DNA of 8,583 nucleotides, from contig PUOQ01000052.1 in assembly GCA_003552785.1 (NCBI GenBank), forward strand, positions 1-8,583, given 5' to 3'. Shown in pieces: positions 1 through 4,884 of the stretch (within the stretch, counting starts at the first letter, position 1; the number at the start of each line of letters is the position of its first letter). Made by a program: the position numbers and the translations under genes. The DNA is from Dehalococcoidia bacterium (GTDB lineage: Bacteria; Chloroflexota; Dehalococcoidia; Dehalococcoidales; CSSed11-197). The notes below the pieces were generated by a model. It searched no databases, was not told where the DNA came from, and was given only the letters and a program-made list of their open reading frames with translations.

Positions 1-21
1 GGTAGAACCAGGCCAAAAAGT

Positions 22-318
22 ATGGTTATAAGGGCAACCAAAGCATATCTACGGGAGGAATGGGATGGCGACCTCCTGGACATCCTTTCCTCCAGCCTCA
101 ACAAATTGGGGCTGGAGCAAGGTGCATCGGTGAGAAACAAAAACTTGAACAAATACGACTTCTTTAACACAGTCACTTCCGCTAAAAGTCAAGAGATTTT
201 AAATGAATTTTACCGGCAACTTGCCAAAGATCTGGTAGGTTTTAGGATACTTACTCGCGGGAAACTGGAAGATCTCGGGTTAGAAAAGAAGGCAGAAGAG
301 CTTAAGATTAAATATTAG
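22..318 (+). CDS. Uncharacterised 98-residue protein, possibly 5'-truncated by the window edge
   Basis: I do not recognise this protein. It is small, charged and probably mainly helical. It has Lys/Glu-rich leucine-containing stretches (LNKLGLEQG near residue 27, LEDLGLEKKAEELKIKY at the C-terminus), no signal peptide, no membrane segment and no cysteine. The ATG at 22 has no clear Shine-Dalgarno site, and the frame stays open back to base 1, so the gene may begin outside the window. In another frame a short tail (VEPGQKVWL, stop at 29-31) runs in from the left and overlaps the ATG, which would fit a coupled downstream gene if that tail is real. A good GGGAGG purine run at 53-58 lies inside the gene but leads only to short out-of-frame ATG frames. 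Reality of the coding frame is moderately supported by its length and a plausible amino-acid mix; function unknown. Confidence 0.5.
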   Translation: MVIRATKAYLREEWDGDLLDILSSSLNKLGLEQGASVRNKNLNKYDFFNTVTSAKSQEILNEFYRQLAKDLVGFRILTRGKLEDLGLEKKAEELKIKY

Positions 319-482
319 TACTGGTTTGTAAAAAGAATTCGAAAAATTGATGATAGGCTCTAACCCCCCTATGGGTAAAAACGAAATTCATGAAACCTAA
401 GGTAAATAGAAAATTTAGAAACCAGCAAGCATCAATTGGAAAGTATCTCTGCACCAAAACCCTGAATCCCGGATGAAAGACA

Positions 483-523
483 GCCAGGCCGGGAAGGCCT
501 CCCAGCTTTACCCCCGGCCTGGC
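483..523. repeat. Perfect 11-bp GC-rich inverted repeat (strong hairpin)
   Basis: GCCAGGCCGGG at 483-493 is exactly complementary to CCCGGCCTGGC at 513-523, with a 19-base loop that itself contains a near-palindrome (GGGAAGGCCTCCC, 491-503, sharing GGG with the left arm). No T-run follows on either strand, so it is not a canonical Rho-independent terminator. It could act as a 3'-end stabiliser or transcription barrier for the WD40 transcript, or be a dispersed palindromic element. The stem is directly visible; any role is inference. Confidence 0.65.
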
Positions 524-534
524 ATAAATACCAA

Positions 535-567
535 GTAGCACCGGCAATACCTGCTACAGCTTCTTTT
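535..567 (+). terminator. Possible weak Rho-independent terminator
   Basis: GTAGCA (535-540) pairs with TGCTAC (552-557) around an 11-base loop, and TTCTTTTT follows at 561-567 on the plus strand. The stem is only 6 bp and three bases separate it from the T-run, so this is a weak candidate. It would end plus-strand transcription from the 98-residue gene before it met the convergent WD40 gene. Confidence 0.35.
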
Positions 568-620
568 TAAGAATTTACCATGCTTATTAAAACAGAACTA
601 AATGTGTTTTTGTAACAAGC

Positions 621-1622
621 TTAACCTTCCTCCGCACTGTCTGCTTCAGGCCGGGCTTCTCCGGCCGGAGGGACCTCTTCCCCGGTTTTGGATTCATCTC
701 CGGCGGTTGATTCTGAAGGAGGCACTACTACTTCCAGCTGCCAGGTAGCAAGAGACCCATCTTCAAAACCGGTAGCGGCCATGCTGTCGTCCCTGCTTAG
801 AGCAACCGAGCGTACATAACCGAGGGCTTCTGGTGATGTGTAAACGCATTCCCCGTTTTGTATGTTCCAAAGCTTGAGCGTTTTATCGTATGAACCGCTA
901 ATAAAAAACCTGCCACTGGTAGAAGCAGCCAAAGCACGCACCCGGTCTTTATGGCCTTCGAACTTGCGAATAAGCTCCCCCGTCTCAACATCCCAAAGTA
1001 TTATTCTTTTATCGTCTCCTGCGCTCAATGCCTGTTTGCCATCATTTATAAAACAAACAGCACGTACATCATCTGTGTGGCCTTCAAACTTACGGACAGC
1101 CTCGCCGGTTTCTACATCCCACAGGGTCAGGCGCTTACTCCAGGAGCCGCTGAGTGCCAGCTTGCCGTCAGGGCTAAAGCTCAAAGCCCAGACCCAGGCC
1201 AGGTTGCCTTTAAAGGTGCGTATTTCTTCCCCGGTTGAAACGTCCCATAGTTTTATCGTTCCGTCACCAGAGCCGCTTATTATTCTGGAATTATCACTGC
1301 TCAAACTCAGTGAATGAACCGCGTCGGTATGGCCTTCAAACACCTTAACCTGAGTACCTTTTTCCAGGTCCCACATAACAATTGTCTTGTCCCTGGAACC
1401 ACTAATGGCAAACCTTTCATCATCAGTTAAGCAAACCGCGTGAACATAGTCTTTGTGCCCTTCCAGCGTGCGGGCAGCCTCTTGTTTTTCCAGGTTCCAC
1501 AGGATGATATTATTATCCTGCGAACCGCTGACAGCTTTTTTGCCGTCCCTGGTGATAACGATCCCCCTGACGGCTTTCTGATGACCTTTGAGCGTACCGG
1601 ACTGGTTTACCTTTGCTTCCAC
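621..1622 (-). CDS. WD40-repeat beta-propeller protein (seven repeats)
   Basis: This 333-residue protein is built of seven WD40 repeats, enough to close one beta-propeller. The GH...WD pattern is seen at about residues 11-44, 53-86, 95-128, 137-170, 179-212, 221-254 and 263-296. Repeats 2, 3 and 5 are closest to consensus (EGH-x3-V ... SGS-x-D ... LWD); repeat 4 has GN for GH, and repeat 7 is the most degraded, with no GH and a WQ end. Residues about 297-333 form a Pro/Glu/Ser-rich acidic, probably disordered tail. There is no signal peptide or membrane segment, so a cytosolic scaffold for protein-protein contacts is likely; the partner is unknown. The start is GTG, chosen because GGAGG lies 7 bases upstream and the nearby ATG is out of frame. 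It is transcribed divergently from the DUF134 gene. The family assignment is very secure; the specific role is not. Confidence 0.95.
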   Translation of the reverse strand: MEAKVNQSGTLKGHQKAVRGIVITRDGKKAVSGSQDNNIILWNLEKQEAARTLEGHKDYVHAVCLTDDERFAISGSRDKTIVMWDLEKGTQVKVFEGHTDAVHSLSLSSDNSRIISGSGDGTIKLWDVSTGEEIRTFKGNLAWVWALSFSPDGKLALSGSWSKRLTLWDVETGEAVRKFEGHTDDVRAVCFINDGKQALSAGDDKRIILWDVETGELIRKFEGHKDRVRALAASTSGRFFISGSYDKTLKLWNIQNGECVYTSPEALGYVRSVALSRDDSMAATGFEDGSLATWQLEVVVPPSESTAGDESKTGEEVPPAGEARPEADSAEEG

Positions 1623-1628
1623 TTGAAA

Positions 1629-1634
1629 TCCTCC
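1629..1634 (-). promoter_or_regulatory. Ribosome binding site fixing the GTG start of the WD40 gene
   Basis: On the minus strand GGAGG(A) is followed by a 7-base spacer and GTG at 1622. An ATG partly overlapping this site is in a different frame, so the site decides for the GTG start. Confidence 0.7.
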
Positions 1635-1686
1635 ATTATTTTAATAATTAACCCGGCCTGTAAGGGTTTTTTAAATACACTAAATT

Positions 1687-1731
1687 GCCTGTTTTTGATA
1701 TATCAAATAAGCCAACAGATTGTCAACAGGC
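1687..1731. promoter_or_regulatory. Candidate operator: palindrome nested in an inverted repeat over the WD40 promoter
   Basis: TTTGATATATCAAA at 1694-1707 is a perfect 14-bp palindrome covering the predicted -10. An outer perfect 7-bp inverted repeat, GCCTGTT (1687-1693) and AACAGGC (1725-1731), encloses the -35, spacer and -10. Such a layout is typical of a dimeric repressor site. The symmetry is directly visible; binding by any protein, including the divergent DUF134 product, is inference. Confidence 0.4.
1697..1726 (-). promoter_or_regulatory. Predicted sigma-70-type promoter of the WD40 gene
   Basis: On the minus strand a perfect -35 TTGACA (1726-1721) is followed after 18 bases by TATATC (1702-1697) as a -10. 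The predicted start near 1690 gives a leader of about 68 bases. A 5-bp AACCC/GGGTT hairpin lies in that leader ahead of the ribosome binding site. The -10 is imperfect (4 of 6) and the spacer one base long, so an activator or the overlapping palindrome may matter. Confidence 0.5.
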
Positions 1732-1769
1732 AGAATTTATCAATTTTTATAAAACTGTATTTAGCCTGA

Positions 1770-1798
1770 TTGAAAAACCGGAAAAGATGCCATATAAT
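1770..1798 (+). promoter_or_regulatory. Predicted sigma-70 promoter of the DUF134 gene
   Basis: TTGAAA (1770-1775) and a consensus TATAAT (1793-1798) are separated by exactly 17 bases. Transcription would begin near 1805, leaving a leader of about 22 bases that contains the AGAGG ribosome binding site at 1816-1820. This is the closest match to consensus in the window. Confidence 0.75.
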
Positions 1799-1826
1799 GA
1801 ACCTATGCTCTTAATAGAGGTGTATT

Positions 1827-2156
1827 TTGCCCAGACCGCGTAAGTGCCGCCATGTAGCATTCAAGCCGGATGTGACTTACTTCAAACCCCAGGGTATTCC
1901 ACTGCGTTTTCTCGAAGAAGTCCGTCTTTCATTTGATGAAATAGAAGCGGTAAGGCTTAAGGACTTTGAAGGACTCGAGCAGGAAGAAGCCGCTCAAAAA
2001 ATGCAAATTTCAAGGCCTACTTTCCAGCGCTTACTATCGTCAGCCCGGCAAAAAATCGCCACCGCAATCACCACTTCCCGGGCAATCCGGATAGAGGGCG
2101 GCAATTATAAACTTTCCACCGAAAAAGGTCATCAAAATACCTCGAACGAGAAATAA
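1827..2156 (+). CDS. DUF134 family helix-turn-helix DNA-binding protein
   Basis: This 109-residue protein carries the DUF134 hallmarks: an N-terminal PRPRKCRHV, then FKP-x-GIP (18-25), LEEVRLSFDEIEAVRLKDFEGLEQEEAA (29-56), ISRPTFQRLL (61-70), SSARQKIATAI (71-81) and a final AIRIEGG (86-92). Residues about 35-80 resemble a sigma-factor region 4 helix-turn-helix, which suggests a small DNA-binding regulator; the family has no firmly established biochemical role that I know of. The start is TTG at 1827, supported by AGAGG six bases upstream and by the family N-terminus. Members are often found near metal-cofactor genes (NifX/NifB-like, Mrp/NBP35-type), which fits the scaffold and metal-binding genes that follow. 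It has its own promoter, and the next gene has another, so it is best seen as a candidate regulator of the block rather than part of a single transcript. Confidence 0.9.
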   Translation: MPRPRKCRHVAFKPDVTYFKPQGIPLRFLEEVRLSFDEIEAVRLKDFEGLEQEEAAQKMQISRPTFQRLLSSARQKIATAITTSRAIRIEGGNYKLSTEKGHQNTSNEK

Positions 2157-2221
2157 ACGTGCCAGACAAACACTTAAGTATTGCAGATACATTATCAGCT
2201 CCATGCCTTTAATTAACCACC

Positions 2222-2250
2222 TTGAATTGAGTCTTTGAAGGGTTTAGAAT
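2222..2250 (+). promoter_or_regulatory. Predicted promoter of scaffold copy 1 (repeat element A)
   Basis: TTGAAT (2222-2227), 17 bases, TAGAAT (2245-2250). Start of transcription expected near 2257. The whole element, including the spacer with GGGTTT against the -10, matches the one before scaffold copy 2 at 23 of 29 positions. The similarity extends one CC to the left and TAA to the right (34 bases, 28 identical). Confidence 0.65.
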
Positions 2251-2280
2251 TAAGAGTATTAACGATTCTGGAGCAACCTG

Positions 2281-2721
2281 GTGCTTGAAAACTTTGATGA
2301 GAAAACTAAAGAACTTTACTATCAAGCCATGCTCGAGCAGGGCTACTCTCAACTTGCCGCAGAACTGGTTACCAACCCCGGAGATATGCGCATTTGCGAA
2401 AATCACAATGCCTTCGGCCTGATTGATGGTCATTGCGGTGATACGATGATGGTCTGGATTCAGGTAGAAAACGGTAGAATTGTAGATGCCAGCTATCACA
2501 CCGACGGCTGCCTTGATTCTATTGCAGCCGGTGGCCTGGTGATATCCCTGGTCAAAGGAAAGACTCTCCAGGAAGCCCTGGAAATCGACAGGCAATCTGT
2601 ATTCGATGCCCTTGGCAGGGTTTCCGGCGAAGGCGGGCAATGCGCTATTCTGGCTTTAAAGCAGGCGATCAACAGTTACCTGTCCAATGAAGAGGGTAGC
2701 ACCTGTGAAGAAAAGTGTTAA
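2281..2721 (+). CDS. NifU/IscU-like Fe-S cluster scaffold protein, copy 1
   Basis: A 146-residue cytosolic protein resembling the IscU/NifU N-terminal scaffold, on which clusters are assembled before transfer. The three scaffold cysteines are visible: C52 in HCGDTM with the conserved D54, C77 in HTDGC, and C121 in GGQCAILA. Unlike classic IscU, the residue before the third cysteine is Gln, not His. Two extra features stand out: C39-x2-H42 in the DMRICENH motif, shared with copy 2, and a C-terminal C142-x3-C146 that copy 2 lacks. The start is GTG, with GGAG seven bases upstream; an in-frame stop at 2260-2262 limits extension, and copy 2 begins at the same residue with ATG. It is followed after 47 bases by the MBL-fold gene. 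No cysteine desulfurase is present here, so sulphur must come from elsewhere. Scaffold fold is confident; the cluster it carries is unknown. Confidence 0.85.
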   Translation: MLENFDEKTKELYYQAMLEQGYSQLAAELVTNPGDMRICENHNAFGLIDGHCGDTMMVWIQVENGRIVDASYHTDGCLDSIAAGGLVISLVKGKTLQEALEIDRQSVFDALGRVSGEGGQCAILALKQAINSYLSNEEGSTCEEKC

Positions 2722-2768
2722 AACGATGAATCGAAAACAGAGTTTTACTTTACTTTTTAGAACATGCC

Positions 2769-3596
2769 ATGGTTAAAATCAGCATCCTTGCCGACAACAA
2801 CGCAAAAGGGCAGTGTCTGGCCGAATGGGGTTTGAGCGTACTTGTTGAAACCGGTAAGGAAAGAATCCTTTTTGACACCGGCAGCTCTTTTGTTGCCACT
2901 CATAATGCGAGCTTGATGGGTATAAGCCTTAGGCCTCTATCCGCCATTGTGCTCAGCCACGGCCATTATGACCATACCGGAGGCCTTTCCGGCATATTAA
3001 AACAAACGGGTAAAACGATGGTTATCGGCCACCCGTCACTGTTTAACCCCAAATACGCCAATCTTGGTGGCAAAAATCCGCCGGAATACATAGGTATGCC
3101 CATATCACAGGAAAGCATGCAAAAGGCTGGCGCAACACTTGTCCTTACCCGGGAGCCCCACAGGTTTTCAGACGAGGTGACAACCTCCGGTGAAATACCT
3201 TTGTCAACAGGTTTTGAAATGCCAGACAGGCGCCTGCTCGAAATAAAGGCAGGCGTATCCTACCCGGACCAGGTTTTGGATGATCTGGCCCTGGTTATAA
3301 ACACAGATGCCGGCCTTGTAATTGTTGCCGGCTGTGCTCACCGGGGCATAGTCAACACAGTAAAACATGCCCGTAATTTATCAAGCAATGGCAAGGTTGC
3401 CGCTATCATCGGTGGGTTCCATCTTTACAACGCCGATAAAAAGCAGATAATCCAAACCGCAAACTATCTGGCTGAAATAAAACCAAATGCAGTTTATGCC
3501 GGACACTGCACCGGTTTTGAAGCTTGCTGCTGCCTGAAAGAAGTTCTGGGGGGCGCCTTTAATCCTCTGGCATCCGGGGATAGTTTTACTTTTTAA
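2769..3596 (+). CDS. MBL-fold metallo-hydrolase (MptA-like, COG1237 type)
   Basis: A 275-residue metallo-beta-lactamase fold protein. The metal-binding signature H64-x-H66-x-D68-H69 sits in LSHGHYDHTGGL. Other landmarks are LFDTG (34-38), GCAHRGIVNTV (188-198, with H191 as probable ligand), GGFHL (215-219) and AGHCTG (244-249). This set is typical of the group annotated as 7,8-dihydropterin-6-yl-methyl-4-(beta-D-ribofuranosyl)aminobenzene-5'-phosphate synthase; that name comes from a distant archaeal pathway, so the true substrate is open. A cysteine cluster, C247 then C253-C254-C255, is unusual near the active-site end. There is no signal peptide. The ATG at 2769 is the first usable start after an in-frame stop at 2727-2729, but has no convincing Shine-Dalgarno site. 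It lies 47 bases after scaffold copy 1 and is probably co-transcribed with it. Confidence 0.9.
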   Translation: MVKISILADNNAKGQCLAEWGLSVLVETGKERILFDTGSSFVATHNASLMGISLRPLSAIVLSHGHYDHTGGLSGILKQTGKTMVIGHPSLFNPKYANLGGKNPPEYIGMPISQESMQKAGATLVLTREPHRFSDEVTTSGEIPLSTGFEMPDRRLLEIKAGVSYPDQVLDDLALVINTDAGLVIVAGCAHRGIVNTVKHARNLSSNGKVAAIIGGFHLYNADKKQIIQTANYLAEIKPNAVYAGHCTGFEACCCLKEVLGGAFNPLASGDSFTF

Positions 3597-3616
3597 AGCA
3601 AGGTGAAGGGGTTTCC

Positions 3617-3645
3617 TTGAACTGAATCTTAACAGGGTTTAAAAT
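3617..3645 (+). promoter_or_regulatory. Predicted promoter of scaffold copy 2 (repeat element B)
   Basis: TTGAAC (3617-3622), 17 bases, TAAAAT (3640-3645). Start expected near 3652, leaving a leader of about 26 bases with GGGG at 3666-3669 eight bases before the ATG. It is nearly the same as element A, spacer included, whereas the sequences flanking A and B are unrelated. Confidence 0.65.
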
Positions 3646-3677
3646 TAAAATAACAACTAAAAACCGGGGTAAAAATA

Positions 3678-4118
3678 ATGCTTGAAAAATTTGAGGAAAA
3701 AGCCAGAGAACTATTCAAAGAAGCCATGCGGGAAAAGGGTTATTCCGAAGTCGCCATTGAACTGGCTACCGACCCTCAAGACATGCGCATATGTGAAGAA
3801 CACAATGCCTTCGGGCTTATCGACGGCTACTGTGGAGACACCATGATGGTCTGGATTCAGGTAGAAGATGATAGTATTATCGATGCCAGTTTCCACACCG
3901 ATGGATGCAGTGATTCAATTGCCGCAGGGGGTATGGCAGTAAGGCTGGCCAAAGGCAAAAAACTGGATGAGGCCATGCAAATTGACGACAAGGCAATACT
4001 CGATGCCCTGGGCGGCCTGCCCAGCGAAGGTGGCCACTGTGCCATTCTTGCCTCAAATACACTCAGGGTAGCCATCAGCGATTACAGGAGCAACCACAAG
4101 GATAATGAAAATTCTTGA
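3678..4118 (+). CDS. NifU/IscU-like Fe-S cluster scaffold protein, copy 2
   Basis: A 146-residue paralogue of scaffold copy 1, about two-thirds identical over the first 125 residues by hand alignment. C52 (YCGDTM), D54, C77 (HTDGC) and C121 are all kept. Here the third cysteine follows His (GGHCAILA), the classic IscU arrangement that copy 1 has lost. The extra C39-x2-H42 (DMRICEEH) is shared. The C-terminal tail is polar and has no cysteines. It is likely cytosolic and serves in assembly or carriage of an Fe-S or related metallocluster. The ATG start has GGGG eight bases upstream. Its last 14 bases overlap the DUF364 gene, so translation of the two is probably coupled and the products may act together. 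Two scaffolds with different active-site details imply different clients or clusters; this is inference. Confidence 0.87.
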   Translation: MLEKFEEKARELFKEAMREKGYSEVAIELATDPQDMRICEEHNAFGLIDGYCGDTMMVWIQVEDDSIIDASFHTDGCSDSIAAGGMAVRLAKGKKLDEAMQIDDKAILDALGGLPSEGGHCAILASNTLRVAISDYRSNHKDNENS

Positions 4119-4827
4119 TGAAATTCTCGACAGCTTAAACTACGAAGCGCCTGTAAAAGATATCCGCATGGGCCCATTTCAAACAGCAGTCCACACACGT
4201 AACTGCGCCCTGGCATCCACTCCACATGAAACCGGGCCGCACCACAGCCATTTCCCTGTCACCCATGCCGGCAACCTGCTGGAAAAAGACGCTTTTACAC
4301 TGGCCAGCATGGCCAGGTCTGAAAACCTGTTTGAAGCCGCCATTGGCATGGCCAGCATAAACTCGCTAATGGAGGTGGACAAAAGCCGGTGCAGGGCCAT
4401 AAACGCAGCTGAAATACTGGCAAAAAAGGGTAAAGGTCGAAGGATGGTTGTAATCGGCCATTTTCCATTCGTAGGGCAACTGCATAAGATAGCCAGAAAA
4501 TTATGGGTCATCGAAAAGAATCCCCGGTACGATGATTATGCTGAAGCAGAAGCCGACAGGTTCATTCCACAGGCAGACGTGGTAGCAATAACAGGTACTG
4601 CTTTTACAAACCATACCATGGAGAAATTACTCCAACTTTGTTCACCAAAAGCATACGTGATGGTGCTGGGGGATACAACACCGCTCACCCCCATCCTGCT
4701 TGATTACGGTATTGATGCTGCCTGCGGCACCCGGGTTATAGACCCGGAAGCAGTAATGAAATGCGTCAGCCAGGGGGCTACTTTCAAACAGGTAAAAGGC
4801 ATCGAACTGCTCGCAATTGAAAAATAG
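4105..4827 (+). CDS. DUF4213/DUF364 family putative heavy-metal-chelation protein
   Basis: A 240-residue two-domain protein. The N-terminal DUF4213-like part (about 1-90) ends in AAIGMASINSLME (78-90). The C-terminal DUF364 part (about 95-235) has a Rossmann-like core: VVIGHFPFV (115-123), IEKNPR (136-141), PQADVVAITGTAFTNHTMEKLL (155-176), VLGDTTPLTP (187-196) and ACGTRVIDPEAV (206-217). The family is called heavy-metal-chelating on structural grounds; its reaction is not established. A His-rich segment, H41, H46, H47, H49 and H54, gives a possible metal site. The ATG at 4105 lies inside the end of scaffold copy 2; AGGAG at 4086-4090 is rather far and AAGGA at 4098-4102 rather close, so coupled translation is likely. 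Context suggests metal delivery to, or sensing for, the scaffold. No membrane segment or signal peptide is seen. Confidence 0.88.
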   Translation: MKILDEILDSLNYEAPVKDIRMGPFQTAVHTRNCALASTPHETGPHHSHFPVTHAGNLLEKDAFTLASMARSENLFEAAIGMASINSLMEVDKSRCRAINAAEILAKKGKGRRMVVIGHFPFVGQLHKIARKLWVIEKNPRYDDYAEAEADRFIPQADVVAITGTAFTNHTMEKLLQLCSPKAYVMVLGDTTPLTPILLDYGIDAACGTRVIDPEAVMKCVSQGATFKQVKGIELLAIEK

Positions 4828-4831
4828 CTCG

Positions 4832-4858
4832 CCTTGAACTTACCGGGGTTTCAATTAA
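4832..4858 (+). repeat. Degenerate third copy of the scaffold-promoter element (C)
   Basis: CCTTGAACT followed by GGGGTTT and AATTAA repeats the landmarks of elements A and B, but with a shorter middle, so no proper -10 stands 17 bases from TTGAAC. It lies just after the DUF364 stop, in the convergent gap before arsC, with no plus-strand gene to drive. It may be a decayed promoter marking the end of a duplication, or chance. Confidence 0.3.
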
Positions 4859-4884
4859 AAATCAAATACCTGCACCAAACCGGC

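Larger units (their letters stand above)
319..620. other. Non-coding intergenic stretch with two hairpins
   Basis: About 300 bases lie between the 98-residue gene and the 3' end of the convergently oriented WD40 gene. The left half is AT-rich and I see no gene in it. The right half holds two inverted repeats (483-523 and 535-557), listed separately. An open minus-strand frame covering 308-547 was judged a chance frame: it has no family resemblance, reads through the perfect hairpin and lacks a ribosome binding site. A weak A/T-only inverted repeat (AAAACA at 589-594, TGTTTT at 605-610) lies just after the WD40 stop and could contribute to 3'-end formation. Confidence 0.6.

Noticed and set aside
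2..31. Tail of an upstream gene (VEPGQKVWL, stop at 29-31)
   Set aside because: Only nine codons are visible, so it cannot be told from a chance frame; it is mentioned as context for the first gene.
308..547. Minus-strand open frame of 79 codons
   Set aside because: No family resemblance, no ribosome binding site, and it spans a perfect inverted repeat in what looks like intergenic DNA.
659..670. 12-bp palindrome CTCCGGCCGGAG
   Set aside because: Inside the coding sequence of the WD40 acidic tail (Gly/Glu/Ala/Pro codons); most likely a product of GC-rich codon choice.
862..1317. Plus-strand open frames antisense to the WD40 gene, including ones at 951-1238 and 1440-1769
   Set aside because: Shadows of a secure WD40 gene; their apparent repeats mirror the propeller repeats.
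1650..1672. AACCC/GGGTT stem followed by TTTT on the plus strand as a terminator
   Set aside because: Only 5 bp, and no plus-strand gene ends here; it lies in the leader of the minus-strand WD40 gene.
2209..2640. Long minus-strand frame opposite scaffold copy 1, and a shorter one opposite copy 2
   Set aside because: Antisense to well-supported genes; their similarity to each other follows from the paralogy of the sense genes.
4815..4856. 8-bp inverted repeat AATTGAAA/TTTCAATT as a bidirectional terminator for the convergent genes
   Set aside because: Stem is AT-rich with a 26-base loop and partly inside the DUF364 coding end; no proper T-run follows on either strand.
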